Positions 1-11,592 of a stretch of DNA of 64,000 nt are shown one piece after another. Both the position numbers and the translations under genes were made by a program. The stretch covers positions 248,001 to 312,000 of the forward strand of contig NZ_JACGFN010000001.1 of the NCBI RefSeq assembly GCF_016950255.1, written 5' to 3'. Position 1 is the first letter of the stretch, and every line of letters begins with the position of its first letter. The stretch is from Pectobacterium brasiliense (GTDB lineage Bacteria > Pseudomonadota > Gammaproteobacteria > Enterobacterales > Enterobacteriaceae). The notes under the pieces were generated by a model, which was given only the letters and a program-made list of their open reading frames with translations, searched no databases and was not told where the DNA came from.

Positions 1-2
1 GT

Positions 3-869
3 TTCCCTATTTTGGTCTTCGGTATGGTACTGATGACCTCTACCGCTATTTGGGGTGTCAGGGCATTAGGCAAACTGAGTATATTCAGCGTGCCATTAAT
101 GCTGATATTGATAATTACAGGTTTAGTTTTAGCCGCAAGTAGTCATCCCGAAATACCGATCCCGATAATTAAAACGCCAATTAGTATGGGAAGTGCTATC
201 TCTTACGTTGTTTCTATCTGGATAGTCTCTGCTGTGATGTCACCGGATATTGCCCGCTATGCCAAAACACGCAAAGATGCGCTTCTCGGCGCTGGTTTAG
301 GATTCTTTTTAGGCAATAGCTCAACGATAGTAGTTGCACTCATTCTGACTCATCTGGTTGGTACAGAGGATCTCGTTGAAGTGTTCTTCAGTATCGGTTT
401 GGGTATGTCTGCCATTGTTGTACTTATTTTTGCACAATGGACGACCAATAGTACCAACCTGGTCTCTGCGTCATTGGGGCTATCTGTTGTTATTCGTACG
501 TTATCTCGGCCAGTATTAGTTGTGCTAATGGCTATTGTCGGTTTGCTGTTAGCCTACAACGGTATGATTAATAACTTTACTCAATTCTTGTCACTACTCG
601 GTGTACTGATTTCTCCTATCGCAGGTGTCTACCTCGTCGAATATTATTTTATTAGATCCTCTCGTTTGCAGAAAAATGTATCAGAGGCATCATTCTTGAA
701 TGTGGCGGCAGCTATATCTTGGTCACTCGGTAGTATTGTGAGCCTGTTGACCTCACCCGATTTTTTCGATTTATTTACGATAAGCTCGATCTCTGCCCTG
801 GATGGCGTAATTGTAAGTATGGCGATGTATATCGGCATACATAAAATTTTTCCTCAATTGGCAGATTGA
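3..869 (+). CDS. NCS1-family cytosine/hydantoin-type permease, C-terminal part
   Basis: The reading frame is open from the first bases of the window, so the N-terminus is missing and about 289 residues remain. They are very hydrophobic, with about eight membrane-spanning stretches, and resemble the cytosine permease (CodB) branch of the NCS1 nucleobase:cation symporters. A segment rich in Pro, Asp, Ala and Arg (SPDIARYAK, near residue 80) is typical of that family. The gene lies 37 bp upstream of a DUF917 gene and a hydantoinase-family gene on the same strand, so it probably imports the substrate of that operon, perhaps a hydantoin or related N-heterocycle. The substrate is inference. By eye the gene is more AT-rich than the two genes after it. 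Confidence 0.75.
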   Translation, partial: FPILVFGMVLMTSTAIWGVRALGKLSIFSVPLMLILIITGLVLAASSHPEIPIPIIKTPISMGSAISYVVSIWIVSAVMSPDIARYAKTRKDALLGAGLGFFLGNSSTIVVALILTHLVGTEDLVEVFFSIGLGMSAIVVLIFAQWTTNSTNLVSASLGLSVVIRTLSRPVLVVLMAIVGLLLAYNGMINNFTQFLSLLGVLISPIAGVYLVEYYFIRSSRLQKNVSEASFLNVAAAISWSLGSIVSLLTSPDFFDLFTISSISALDGVIVSMAMYIGIHKIFPQLAD

Positions 870-906
870 ACGTGTTACACAGATAACACGAGATCTTGGG
901 TAAGGT

Positions 907-2016
907 ATGTCTCGTTATATTAATGCACAAACAATTGATGATATAGCACTAGGGGCCGCTGTTCTCGGTACAGGGGGCGGCGGCGATCCGTATGTAGGTT
1001 CTTTAATGGCAAAACACGCATTAAAAAATGCGGATAAGGTACCTATATTCGATTTAGATGAAATTAAAGATGACGATATATTTGTGCCTTGCAGCATGAT
1101 TGGTGCAACAACGGTTGTTGTAGAAAAGATCATGTCAGCGAGCCAATTCGTGCGGGCATTTGACGCGATGGAAAAGGCGCTTGAGCGACCTATTACGGCG
1201 ACCTTTCCCATCGAAGTCGGCGGTATCAATTCGCTAATGCCGTTTGTCGTTGCGGCTGCAAAAGGTTTACCTGTTATCGACTGTGATGCGATGGGGAGAG
1301 CCTTCCCCGAAGCGCAGATGGTGACCTTTTTTCTCGATGGTTTACCCTCTGCACCAAATACGTTAGCCGATGAAAAGGGAAACACCGTTACCTTAAATCC
1401 TATTGACGGTATGTGGTCTGAACGTTTAGCCAGAATGATCTCGGAACAAATGGGAGCCGCTTGCGCGATGTGCGATTACCCCTTACTTGGTAGCCAACTT
1501 AAGCGTAGCGCTATCAATGGGACGCTGACGCTGGCACAGGATATCGGGAGAACACTGCGCCAGGCTCACCAGTCAGGCAGCCATCCGGTACAGTCCCTAC
1601 TGACGGTTTTGAATGGTCATATCGTTGCATCTGGCAAAATTGTTGATGTAGCACGGCGCACAACGGGCGGTTTTGCTCGGGGCAAAGTCGTGCTGGATGG
1701 CATGGGGAGCGACAAAGGCGAATCGTTTACGGTGCTTTTCCAGAATGAGCTCCTGCTGGCTTATCGTTCTTCACAGACGGCAGAACCTACGCAGGATAAT
1801 CTGCTGGCCGTTGTGCCTGATTTAATCTCCATAGTTGATAGTGAAACCGGACGTCCGATCATCACGGAACATTTACGTTATGGGCAGCGAGTTGATGTGA
1901 TTGCCTATCCGTGCAATGACAAGTGGCGAACACCAAAAGGGATTGACGTTGCGGGGCCGGAGTATTTCGGTTATCCGGTGCAGTATGTACCGATAGAACT
2001 GCTTGCGAATCGCTGA
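907..2016 (+). CDS. DUF917 / S-methyl-thiohydantoin desulfurase-like protein
   Basis: 369 residues, full length for the DUF917 family. An N-terminal glycine-rich motif (GTGGGGDPY, residues 21-29) is the family signature. DUF917 proteins are commonly encoded beside hydantoinase/oxoprolinase genes, and part of the family is now annotated as S-methyl-thiohydantoin desulfurase. Here the gene sits between an NCS1 permease gene and a hydantoinase A-like gene, and its end nearly touches the next start, so an enzyme of hydantoin or thiohydantoin breakdown is likely. The exact reaction cannot be read from sequence. A purine-rich ribosome binding site (GGGTAAGG) precedes ATG 907. Confidence 0.8.
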   Translation: MSRYINAQTIDDIALGAAVLGTGGGGDPYVGSLMAKHALKNADKVPIFDLDEIKDDDIFVPCSMIGATTVVVEKIMSASQFVRAFDAMEKALERPITATFPIEVGGINSLMPFVVAAAKGLPVIDCDAMGRAFPEAQMVTFFLDGLPSAPNTLADEKGNTVTLNPIDGMWSERLARMISEQMGAACAMCDYPLLGSQLKRSAINGTLTLAQDIGRTLRQAHQSGSHPVQSLLTVLNGHIVASGKIVDVARRTTGGFARGKVVLDGMGSDKGESFTVLFQNELLLAYRSSQTAEPTQDNLLAVVPDLISIVDSETGRPIITEHLRYGQRVDVIAYPCNDKWRTPKGIDVAGPEYFGYPVQYVPIELLANR

Positions 2017-2026
2017 GGCTTTCCCG

Positions 2027-3595
2027 ATGTTACATAAAAATGATTACCGACTCGGGATTGATGTCGGCGGCACCAACACGGATGCGGCAATTTTAGATGC
2101 GAACCTGCGCTGCGTCGCGACGGCCAAATTTCCTACCAGCCTGGATATCTACAGCGGCATCGAACGGGTGATTGCTGAGGTATTGGCGCAGTCTGGCATC
2201 GCTCCGCAGCATATTCGCTATGCGATGTTGGGCACAACCCAATGTACCAATGCGATTGTTGAGCGGAAAGGGCTGGATCGCGTCGGGTTACTGCGCCTGA
2301 GCCTGCCAAGTAGCGATAGCGTCCCACCGCTGTGTGGCTGGGATGACGAGTGGCAAAGGGCGTTAGGCGAGCATTTCTACCAGATTCATGGTGGCTATGA
2401 ATTTGATGGTCGAGAGATTCATCCCGTACTGCGGGATGAAGTGCTCGCGGTTTGTGACAAGATGCGCGGGCATGTCGATAGCGTGGCTATCTGTGGCGTA
2501 TTTTCTCCCGTAAATAATGAGCAGGAACTGCAGGTTGCACAGTGGGTGAATGCGGCATTACCGGATGTCACCCTGTCGTTATCCCACCGGATAGGCAGCA
2601 CGGGATTACTGGAAAGGGAAAACGCGACCATCCTGAATGCATCGTTGCAAAGTACCGCGAACCGCTTTGTTAACGGCTTTACGCAAGCGCTAGTTCGGCA
2701 CGGTATTAAAGCTACGCCGTTCTTCGGGCAAAACGATGGCACATTGATGTCCGAGAGCATGGTGAAGCAATATCCCATTCTGACGATGGCCTGTGGGCCA
2801 ACGAACTCGATTCGTGGAGCATGCCACCTTTCGGGATTGGATAATGCGCTGATTATCGATGTCGGCGGCACGACGACCGATATTGGCGTCCTGGTGAATG
2901 GCTTCCCACGTGAATCGGCAATCGCCGTTGAAGTCGGCGATGTGCGGACGAATTTCAGAATGCCAGACATTATTTCTATCGGCATTGGCGGTGGAACCTG
3001 CGTGCGGCAGTCTCAGGATGGAAAACTTACTCTTGGGCCGGATAGTGTCGGTTATCGCCTGCTTGAACAGGGCGTCAGCTTTGGCGGTGAGACGCTAACG
3101 CTCAGCGATATCATGCTGCAACTTCATCGTGAACGATGGATGACGGCTCTTCCTCATCCGCTGCCCGAACTGGATAATGCATTTTGCCAGCAGGCTTATC
3201 GCCAGATGATTGAGAAAGTGGAAAGTGCTATCGACCGTATTAAGTCGTCAAGCGCGGCCATTCCCGCAGTGCTTGTAGGCGGCGGCAGTATTTTGCTGCC
3301 TGACGTTTTATCCGGTGTTAGCCAGGTCATGCGTCCGCATAATTTTGATGCGGCCAATGCGGTGGGTGTGGCGTTAGGGGCTGTGGGCGCACAGATCGAA
3401 CGTGTGGTTAAAATGCCAGATAACGATCGTGAAAAGGTAAAAAACGAATTGCAGCAGCAAACCATTTTGTTTGCTGAAGAGATGGGCGCTAGGCCTGGCA
3501 GCGTTGAAATTATCGATTATCAGGAAATCCCGTTGGCGTATCTACCGGGGAATGCGGTACAGGTGAAAATCAAGGCGGCAGGGAGTTTGGTTTAG
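2027..3595 (+). CDS. hydantoinase/oxoprolinase family protein
   Basis: 522 residues from ATG 2027. The longer frame begins at a TTG (2003) inside the previous gene, but GAGG at 2015-2018 is well placed for ATG 2027. An N-terminal Hydant_A_N domain starts with an ATPase-like glycine motif (GIDVGGTNTDAA) and is followed by a hydantoinase A domain with a second phosphate-binding motif (IIDVGGTTTDIG, about residues 278-289). Members hydrolyse cyclic amides such as hydantoins or 5-oxoproline, often with ATP. No separate HyuB-type gene follows; the partner seems to be the DUF917 protein. An inverted-repeat terminator closes the operon. Substrate unknown. Confidence 0.82.
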   Translation: MLHKNDYRLGIDVGGTNTDAAILDANLRCVATAKFPTSLDIYSGIERVIAEVLAQSGIAPQHIRYAMLGTTQCTNAIVERKGLDRVGLLRLSLPSSDSVPPLCGWDDEWQRALGEHFYQIHGGYEFDGREIHPVLRDEVLAVCDKMRGHVDSVAICGVFSPVNNEQELQVAQWVNAALPDVTLSLSHRIGSTGLLERENATILNASLQSTANRFVNGFTQALVRHGIKATPFFGQNDGTLMSESMVKQYPILTMACGPTNSIRGACHLSGLDNALIIDVGGTTTDIGVLVNGFPRESAIAVEVGDVRTNFRMPDIISIGIGGGTCVRQSQDGKLTLGPDSVGYRLLEQGVSFGGETLTLSDIMLQLHRERWMTALPHPLPELDNAFCQQAYRQMIEKVESAIDRIKSSSAAIPAVLVGGGSILLPDVLSGVSQVMRPHNFDAANAVGVALGAVGAQIERVVKMPDNDREKVKNELQQQTILFAEEMGARPGSVEIIDYQEIPLAYLPGNAVQVKIKAAGSLV

Positions 3596-3639
3596 CGCAG
3601 CGTATGAACACTGCTGTGATATCTACCCGCTAAAATGCA

Positions 3640-3667
3640 AATAGCGCGCCGTGAGCGCGCTATTTTT
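3640..3667. terminator. bidirectional terminator between the hydantoinase-family gene and pflA
   Basis: A ten-base perfect inverted repeat (AATAGCGCGC, loop CGTGA, GCGCGCTATT) is followed by T's on the plus strand and has A's before it. It lies between two convergent genes and can serve both. Confidence 0.85.
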
Positions 3668-3683
3668 CAGAAAACGTCAGGGG

Positions 3684-4424
3684 TTAGTACATGACCTTGT
3701 GACCGTAGCTTTCAAGAATCGATTTAACGCGATCCATCGTATCGGCCTTCGGTGGTTTAACGCCGTCTAATTTGTACTCTTCACCCATTGCAATCCACTT
3801 GTGTTTCCCAAGTTCATGGTAGGGGAGAAGCTCAATTTTCTCGATGTTCGTCATATCTTTGGTGAATTCGCCCAGCTTGTGCGCGGACGCATCATCGTCA
3901 GACCAGCCGGGTACGACCACATAACGTATCCAGGTACGCTGGTTGCGCTTTGCCAGATAGCGAGCGAAATCCAGAGTACGGTGATTGGATACGCCAACTA
4001 AATTCTGGTGTATGTCGTCATTCATTTGCTTCAGGTCGAGCATCACTAAATCGCTGACGTCCAATAGTTCGTCAATGACGGGATCGTAACGACGTACGAA
4101 CCCATTGGTGTCTAGACAGGTATTGATGCCTTCAGCCTTGCAGGCACGGAACCAGTCGCGCACAAATTCGGCCTGGAGAATAGCCTCGCCGCCGGATGCC
4201 GTTACGCCGCCGCCGGATGCATTCATAAAGTGGCGGTAGGTCACGACTTCTTTCATGAGTTCTTCAACCGTCACTTCTTTACCGCCGTGCGTATCCCAGG
4301 TATCACGGTTATGGCAATACAGGCAGCGCATCAGGCAGCCCTGAAAGAAGATGATGAAACGGATGCCTGGGCCATCGACAGTGCCACAGGATTCAAAGGA
4401 GTGGATGCGACCGATAAGTGACAT
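3684..4424 (-). CDS. pflA: pyruvate formate-lyase 1-activating enzyme
   Basis: 246 residues, the same length as E. coli PflA. This radical-SAM enzyme places the glycyl radical on PflB under anaerobic conditions. The start was moved inward from the longest frame (4586) to ATG 4424, preceded by GGAGA, giving the conserved beginning [20 protein letters not shown]. The radical-SAM cluster motif [12 protein letters not shown] (CxxxCxxC, about residues 30-37) binds the 4Fe-4S cluster. It lies downstream of pflB on the same strand, but a terminator-like hairpin and about 270 bp separate them, so it probably also has its own promoter, as in E. coli. Confidence 0.97.
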   Translation of the reverse strand: MSLIGRIHSFESCGTVDGPGIRFIIFFQGCLMRCLYCHNRDTWDTHGGKEVTVEELMKEVVTYRHFMNASGGGVTASGGEAILQAEFVRDWFRACKAEGINTCLDTNGFVRRYDPVIDELLDVSDLVMLDLKQMNDDIHQNLVGVSNHRTLDFARYLAKRNQRTWIRYVVVPGWSDDDASAHKLGEFTKDMTNIEKIELLPYHELGKHKWIAMGEEYKLDGVKPPKADTMDRVKSILESYGHKVMY

Positions 4425-4635
4425 TGCGAGGTTTTCTCCAAATTTGACCGAACAATAGCGGTCTTTATGAGCGCAGTCATAAGAAAGCAAGTATCGATCT
4501 GACAAGAATTCCTGACAGAAAAACACCGTGTGACAGATGCTGCGTCGAATCTGTTTTGCGAGCCATCCACATGATGAGGGCAACATAGCGGGCTGGCAAA
4601 ACAGGCTAACAACCTGAACGACAAGCGAGAGTGAG

Positions 4636-4663
4636 AAAAAGGCCCCACTGACGTGGAGCCTTT
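4636..4663 (-). terminator. terminator downstream of pflB
   Basis: An imperfect hairpin (AAAGGCCCCAC / GTGGAGCCTTT, loop TGAC) lies 30 bp past the pflB stop. Read on the minus strand it is followed by a run of T's (CCTTTTT). Confidence 0.75.
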
Positions 4664-4693
4664 ATTTTACGCCTTTTCAGACAGTCATGGAAA

Positions 4694-6976
<2,283 letters not shown>

Positions 6977-7033
6977 TTTACACCTACCTTTGATATGGAT
7001 TTCTTAAAACCCGACGTTGCGGCCGATTGCACC

Positions 7034-7894
7034 TTAGTGGTGCTTGTCTCCACCGCGCAAATAAATTACCCAATATGTCAAACCGACCATTACGCCGCCG
7101 CCGATAATATTCCCTAGGGTGACGGGAATCAGGTTATCGGTAATGAAGTGGCTAACGGTTAAATGTTCAAACTGAGACGGCACCATGCCAATGGCATTCC
7201 AGAATTCCGGGGCCGCAAAATTTTTGATAACGATGCCCATAGGAATCATGAACATGTTGGCGATACTGTGCTCAAAGCCGCTGGAAACGAACATGGCGAC
7301 AGGCAGAATCATGGCAAACATTTTGTCTGTAAGCGTACGACCGGAATAGCTCATCCACACGGCCAGACAAACCAGCAGATTGGCCAGAATCCCCAGACAC
7401 AGCGCTTCAACAAACGTGTGTTCAAGTTTGTGTTCAGCTGTTTGCAGGACGTTAAGACCCCACGCACCGTTTGCGACCATATGCTCTCCCGAGAACCAGA
7501 TAAGTCCAACGAAGAAAAGCGCGCCAATCAGGTTGCCGACATAGACATTTGCCCAGTTACAGGCTAGTTGCTTCCAGGTAATACGTCCACTGGCTTTGGC
7601 AATCACGATGAGAACGGTTGAGGTAAACAAGTCTGCACCGCAGACGACCACCAACATAAGGCCAAGGGAGAAACAGATACCACCGATCAATTTCGCGATA
7701 CCGAAAGGTATCGTCGCGGTTCCAGTGGTGGCAGTAATATAAAAGACGAAAGCGATCGAAATAAACACACCCGCTGTGATCGCTAAATAAAACGTCGTAC
7801 ACGGTTGTTTAGTAGCTTTATAGACTCCGGCGTCTTCAGCAACTTTTGCCATCGCGGCCGGGAGTAATAGAGTAAAGGGGTTGTCAGCTTTCAC
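7034..7894 (-). CDS. focA: formate channel FocA
   Basis: 286 residues with six transmembrane segments, FNT family. It exports, and at low pH imports, formate made by PflB. Key family residues are present: Thr91 (GADLFTST) and His209 (GFEHSIANMF), matching the E. coli numbering. It is the first gene of the focA-pflB operon, the arrangement known from E. coli, and an FNR-like site lies about 60 bp upstream. Confidence 0.97.
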   Translation of the reverse strand: MKADNPFTLLLPAAMAKVAEDAGVYKATKQPCTTFYLAITAGVFISIAFVFYITATTGTATIPFGIAKLIGGICFSLGLMLVVVCGADLFTSTVLIVIAKASGRITWKQLACNWANVYVGNLIGALFFVGLIWFSGEHMVANGAWGLNVLQTAEHKLEHTFVEALCLGILANLLVCLAVWMSYSGRTLTDKMFAMILPVAMFVSSGFEHSIANMFMIPMGIVIKNFAAPEFWNAIGMVPSQFEHLTVSHFITDNLIPVTLGNIIGGGVMVGLTYWVIYLRGGDKHH

Positions 7895-7920
7895 ACTAAC
7901 TCTCTCTTAAAAATTATCAG

Positions 7921-7969
7921 CGTTGAGATACTAACAAAGCAGTATACGGTAAAATTTGACGTGGATCAT
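7921..7969 (-). promoter_or_regulatory. predicted FNR-dependent promoter of focA-pflB
   Basis: TTGAC-GTGG-ATCAT at 7956-7969 matches the FNR consensus TTGATNNNNATCAA at eight of ten positions. On the minus strand a -10-like TAGTAT (7928-7933) would place the transcription start near 7921, putting the FNR site centre about 41.5 bp upstream, the classical class II activation distance. This fits the known FNR control of E. coli pfl. The rest of the gap up to 8236 is AT-rich, with no gene recognised; a 77-codon minus-strand frame there has no family resemblance. Confidence 0.6.
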
Positions 7970-8236
7970 ATTGCAAGAAATTAACAGGTCAGCAAGCAGG
8001 GTGGGATACGGTGATTTAGTGGTTAATGCATTGAATTTTATAATAAAAAAATATTTTAAATTTTATAAAAAGAGTTGAAGGATATACGTTAAACCTACCG
8101 ATTTAGCGTTAATAAAGATCACGTTTTGTAGAATTTCAGTACCACCTTGTCGATGTGATTTAATTAAAATTTCACTATTCAGTAACAATGTTCTGATTGT
8201 GCATGACGAATAATAAATGTTGCCCTTTGGATAATA

Positions 8237-8265
8237 AAATAGCCCTTTAAAATAAAGGGCTATTT
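8237..8265 (-). terminator. terminator downstream of ycaO
   Basis: A perfect 12-base stem (AAATAGCCCTTT / AAAGGGCTATTT) with loop AAAAT. On the minus strand it is followed by TTTTATTAT, so it ends transcription from ycaO before the pfl promoter region. Confidence 0.85.
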
Positions 8266-8332
8266 GTCGGTGACTATTTACACTCGTTGCACTCATCGAT
8301 ATAAGACGCGTGCTGGCTTCATCATTCTGGCA

Positions 8333-10096
8333 TTATTTTGCTTGCCAATAACGACGTTTCGCCTGTTGCAGCTTTTCATAGGCTGCCAGCAGCGACTGGT
8401 GTGCAGGTAAAGAAGCAAAGGTGTCATCGACAGCAAACAGACCATAGAAGCACGCTTCGCCAGCAACAGCAGCGCTAGCGGCATCGACGGTCTCACTGCC
8501 GTACATTTTGGTAAAGGCATCGTAATATTCTGCCGGATCGCGCTCAGGCTCTTGCGCCAGTAACAGCAGCGTTTGCAGGCAACGGTAGTAGTTGCTGCAC
8601 TGTGCTGTAAAGACGGAGTCATTGAAATCCTGCGTCCACTCTGTCCAGGTCAGAGCCTGATCCAGATCGCCGCCAGCCAGAGCCAGCATAGCTTTCAATT
8701 CGCCAACGCGCAGAGTGAGCCAGCCATTATCTTTGCCAGTGGCAATACCAAGCAGCTCGCGTACGCGGGTGAAGTCATCCAGCCCTTCGTCGTCCAACTG
8801 TTGCAACAGAGTCAGATAGTCTTCTTGCTCCCATTTGCTGTCAGGCAGCGCCAGCAGCGTGTCACGTAGGTGAGCGCCCATGCTGTTATTAGCCAATAAC
8901 AGATCGTCGGCAGGGTAGATGTCGGACATTCCCGGCACAATGATGCGGCAGGCATAAACGGCCAGATGCTCATAGTCAGCAATGTAGACTTCTTTATCTT
9001 CCTGCTTGAAGATCGCCATCAACGTAGCGAATTCTTCTTCCGTTGACCCTTTAAAGCTCCAATCGGCAAATTCATAATCCGCTGTTTTCTTGAACGTATC
9101 CCAGGAGATCAGACCGCTGGAATCGATAAAGTGGGTTTCCAGATTGGCGTGCTCGGCCACTTCCTCATCATCGAACGTCGGTGGGGTGAACACGTCCAAA
9201 TCTTTCAGGCCACGACCTTGCAGCAGTTCGGTGACGGTACGCTCCAGCGCCACGCCGAAGTCAGGGTGTGCGCCGAAGGAGGCAAAGCAGGTGCCGTTAG
9301 CCGGGTTAAACAGCACCACGCAGATGACCGGATATTTCCCGCCCAGTGAGGCATCGTAAGAGAAAATCGGGAAACCTTCTTTTTCCAGCGTTGCAATCGC
9401 TTCGACCACGCCTGGGTAGCGGTTCAGCACCTCTTGCGGAATTTCTGGCAGGCTGATGGATTCGGCAATGATGCGGTTCTTGATGCTGCGTTCAAACACT
9501 TCAGACAGTCCCTGAACGCGGGCCTCGTTGGCGGTGTTACCTGCGGACATCCCGTTAGAAACGTACAGGTTACCAATGATGTTCATCGGAATATAGACCG
9601 TTTGCTGATCGGACTGACGCGTAAATGGCAGTGCGCAAATGCCTCTGTCGGCATTGCCGGATTGCAGATCGATCAGATCGCTGGCGCTCAGTTCCTGCTC
9701 AGGATCGTAAAACTGGTGCAGACGGGCATCCAGAATCCCTTCCGGCAACGCATCATCTTCTGGAATAGGGAACCATTTTTCATTCGGGTAGTGAACGAAA
9801 TCGCCGTTAGCGATGCTTTTGCCGAGATAGAAGTCAGCAAAGAAATAGTTGGTGGACAGACGTTCGAAATACTCGCCTAACGCAGAGGCCAGCGCCGCTT
9901 TCTTACTGGCACCTTTACCGTTAGTGAAGCAGAGTGGGCAATCGCGGTCTCGAATATGGACAGACCAGACGTTTGGCACCGGGTTCAGCCATGACGCTTC
10001 TTCGATGTTAAACCCCAGGTCCTGGAGCTGTTGTTGAAAACGGGCGATGGAATCTTCCAGGGCGGCGTCTTTGCCTGGGATAAACGTTTGAGTCAT
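8333..10096 (-). CDS. ycaO: YcaO-domain protein, factor for RimO-dependent S12 methylthiolation
   Basis: 587 residues from ATG 10096; E. coli YcaO has 586 and begins with the same MTQTFIPGKDAALEDSIARF. The upstream extension to 10132 is not conserved. The N-terminal two thirds is the ATP-dependent YcaO domain, followed by a helical repeat-like C-terminus. In E. coli it assists RimO in beta-methylthiolation of ribosomal protein S12. There is no azoline-peptide cluster nearby, so this is the stand-alone housekeeping type. It sits between pfl and serC as in E. coli. Confidence 0.95.
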   Translation of the reverse strand: MTQTFIPGKDAALEDSIARFQQQLQDLGFNIEEASWLNPVPNVWSVHIRDRDCPLCFTNGKGASKKAALASALGEYFERLSTNYFFADFYLGKSIANGDFVHYPNEKWFPIPEDDALPEGILDARLHQFYDPEQELSASDLIDLQSGNADRGICALPFTRQSDQQTVYIPMNIIGNLYVSNGMSAGNTANEARVQGLSEVFERSIKNRIIAESISLPEIPQEVLNRYPGVVEAIATLEKEGFPIFSYDASLGGKYPVICVVLFNPANGTCFASFGAHPDFGVALERTVTELLQGRGLKDLDVFTPPTFDDEEVAEHANLETHFIDSSGLISWDTFKKTADYEFADWSFKGSTEEEFATLMAIFKQEDKEVYIADYEHLAVYACRIIVPGMSDIYPADDLLLANNSMGAHLRDTLLALPDSKWEQEDYLTLLQQLDDEGLDDFTRVRELLGIATGKDNGWLTLRVGELKAMLALAGGDLDQALTWTEWTQDFNDSVFTAQCSNYYRCLQTLLLLAQEPERDPAEYYDAFTKMYGSETVDAASAAVAGEACFYGLFAVDDTFASLPAHQSLLAAYEKLQQAKRRYWQAK

Positions 10097-10425
10097 GGTG
10101 TTCACTCTTATCGAGATTAGCGGAAGCGGCATGATACGGATTTTTCTGTTCAGACTCTATTTATTCATAACCGATCGGCAACAGTGAAAAAGAACAGACT
10201 GCGTAACGTGCCGTTTTGCATAATGAAAGCGCAATAAGCGTTGCAGCCGCGATGGACGAGTGATAAAACCGATAGCAGGGTAAAAGTAGTGTGGTTATGG
10301 CGGTCGTTCCGTTATAACTACTATCTTGTAACAGCGGTATTTTTATAACCGTCAGGTTTATAAAAATGGTATTTGTAACAACGGTGATAAAAAGAGCCGC
10401 TATTTTTCAGGTGTGGTGAGGGGAA
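10097..10425. promoter_or_regulatory. ycaO-serC divergent intergenic region with repeated motifs
   Basis: 329 bp without a gene. Close to serC there are two direct copies of TTGTAACARCGGT (10326-10338 and 10373-10385), 47 bp apart, and between them a perfect inverted repeat TTTTTATAA / TTATAAAAA (10340-10348, 10358-10366). These could be an operator for serC-aroA; E. coli serC is controlled by Lrp and CRP, but neither site is clearly recognisable here. Confidence 0.4.
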
Positions 10426-11511
10426 ATGACTCAGATTTTTAATTTTAGCGCCGGTCCAGCAATGCTGCCGGTTGAAGTACTGCGTCGTGCTGAACAGGAA
10501 TTGTGTAATTGGAATGGCCTGGGCACATCGGTTATGGAAATCAGCCACCGCAGTAAAGAGTTTATGCAGGTTGCCGCTGAATCCGAACAGGATCTGCGTG
10601 ATTTGCTGAAAATCCCCTCTAACTACAAAGTGCTCTTTTGCCACGGCGGTGCTCGTGCGCAGTTCGCCGCAGTGCCGTTAAATCTTCTGGGCGAACGCTC
10701 AACGGCCGACTACATCGACGGTGGATATTGGGCGCACAGCGCAATCAATGAAGCAGAAAAATACTGCACGCCTAACGTGATTGACGTGAAAACGCGCGTG
10801 GGCGAACTGCGCGGCGTTAAGCCGATGCGTGAATGGAAATTGTCTGATGACGCGGCGTTTGTGCATTACTGCCCGAATGAAACCATCGACGGTATTGCGA
10901 TCGAAGAAGAGCCGGACTTTGGCGATAAAATTGTGGTCGCCGACTATTCTTCCAGCATCCTGTCTCGCCGTATTGATGTCAGCCGTTACGGCGTGATCTA
11001 TGCCGGTGCGCAGAAAAATATCGGTCCTGCTGGCCTGACGCTGGTTATCGTACGTGAAGATTTGCTGGGCAAGGCGCGCCGTGAGCTGCCATCGATTCTG
11101 GATTACCAGGTTCTGGCGGACAATGACTCCATGTTTAACACGCCGCCAACGTTTGCCTGGTACCTTTCCGGTATGGTTTTCAAATGGCTGAAAGAGTACG
11201 GCGGTCTGGCTGAAATGGAAAAACGTAACCAGGAGAAAGCCGACCTATTGTATAGCGCGATTGACGGTAACGATTTCTATCGTAATGACGTCGCGGTAGC
11301 GAACCGTTCTCGCATGAATGTGCCATTCCTGCTGGCGGATTCTGCGCTGGATAAAGTCTTCCTGGAAGAATCAGTCGCTGCGGGTCTGCATGCGCTGAAA
11401 GGCCATCGCGTAGTAGGCGGCATGCGTGCCTCTATCTACAATGCGATGCCGTTGGAAGGCGTGAAAGCGCTGACGGAATTTATGGCTGACTTCGCTCGTC
11501 GCCACGGTTGA
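10426..11511 (+). CDS. serC: phosphoserine/phosphohydroxythreonine aminotransferase
   Basis: 361 residues, class V PLP aminotransferase (E. coli 362). It makes 3-phosphoserine for serine synthesis and 4-phosphohydroxythreonine for pyridoxal phosphate synthesis. It begins [19 protein letters not shown], typical of SerC; the PLP-binding lysine lies in [12 protein letters not shown] (about residues 192-203). A strong ribosome binding site (GTGAGGGGAA) precedes the ATG. aroA follows 81 bp downstream, the conserved serC-aroA operon. Confidence 0.97.
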   Translation: MTQIFNFSAGPAMLPVEVLRRAEQELCNWNGLGTSVMEISHRSKEFMQVAAESEQDLRDLLKIPSNYKVLFCHGGARAQFAAVPLNLLGERSTADYIDGGYWAHSAINEAEKYCTPNVIDVKTRVGELRGVKPMREWKLSDDAAFVHYCPNETIDGIAIEEEPDFGDKIVVADYSSSILSRRIDVSRYGVIYAGAQKNIGPAGLTLVIVREDLLGKARRELPSILDYQVLADNDSMFNTPPTFAWYLSGMVFKWLKEYGGLAEMEKRNQEKADLLYSAIDGNDFYRNDVAVANRSRMNVPFLLADSALDKVFLEESVAAGLHALKGHRVVGGMRASIYNAMPLEGVKALTEFMADFARRHG

Positions 11512-11542
11512 TTAAGACCGCCCCTCGATACATTTTGATCAG

Positions 11543-11564
11543 CCCCGGTCCTTCCGGGGTTTTT
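11543..11564 (+). terminator. terminator/attenuator between serC and aroA
   Basis: CCCCGG-TCCTT-CCGGGG followed by five T's. It lies inside the serC-aroA operon and probably terminates part of the transcripts, lowering aroA expression relative to serC. Confidence 0.75.
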
Positions 11565-11592
11565 ATGTCCACGTTGAAAGAATAGGCTTTAC

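Noticed and set aside
8063..8296. 77-codon frame between focA and ycaO
   Set aside because: AT-rich, overlaps the ycaO terminator, no ribosome binding site or resemblance seen.
8333..10096. Azoline peptide (TOMM) cluster around ycaO
   Set aside because: No precursor peptide, dehydrogenase or E1-like partner gene nearby; the protein matches the stand-alone E. coli YcaO.
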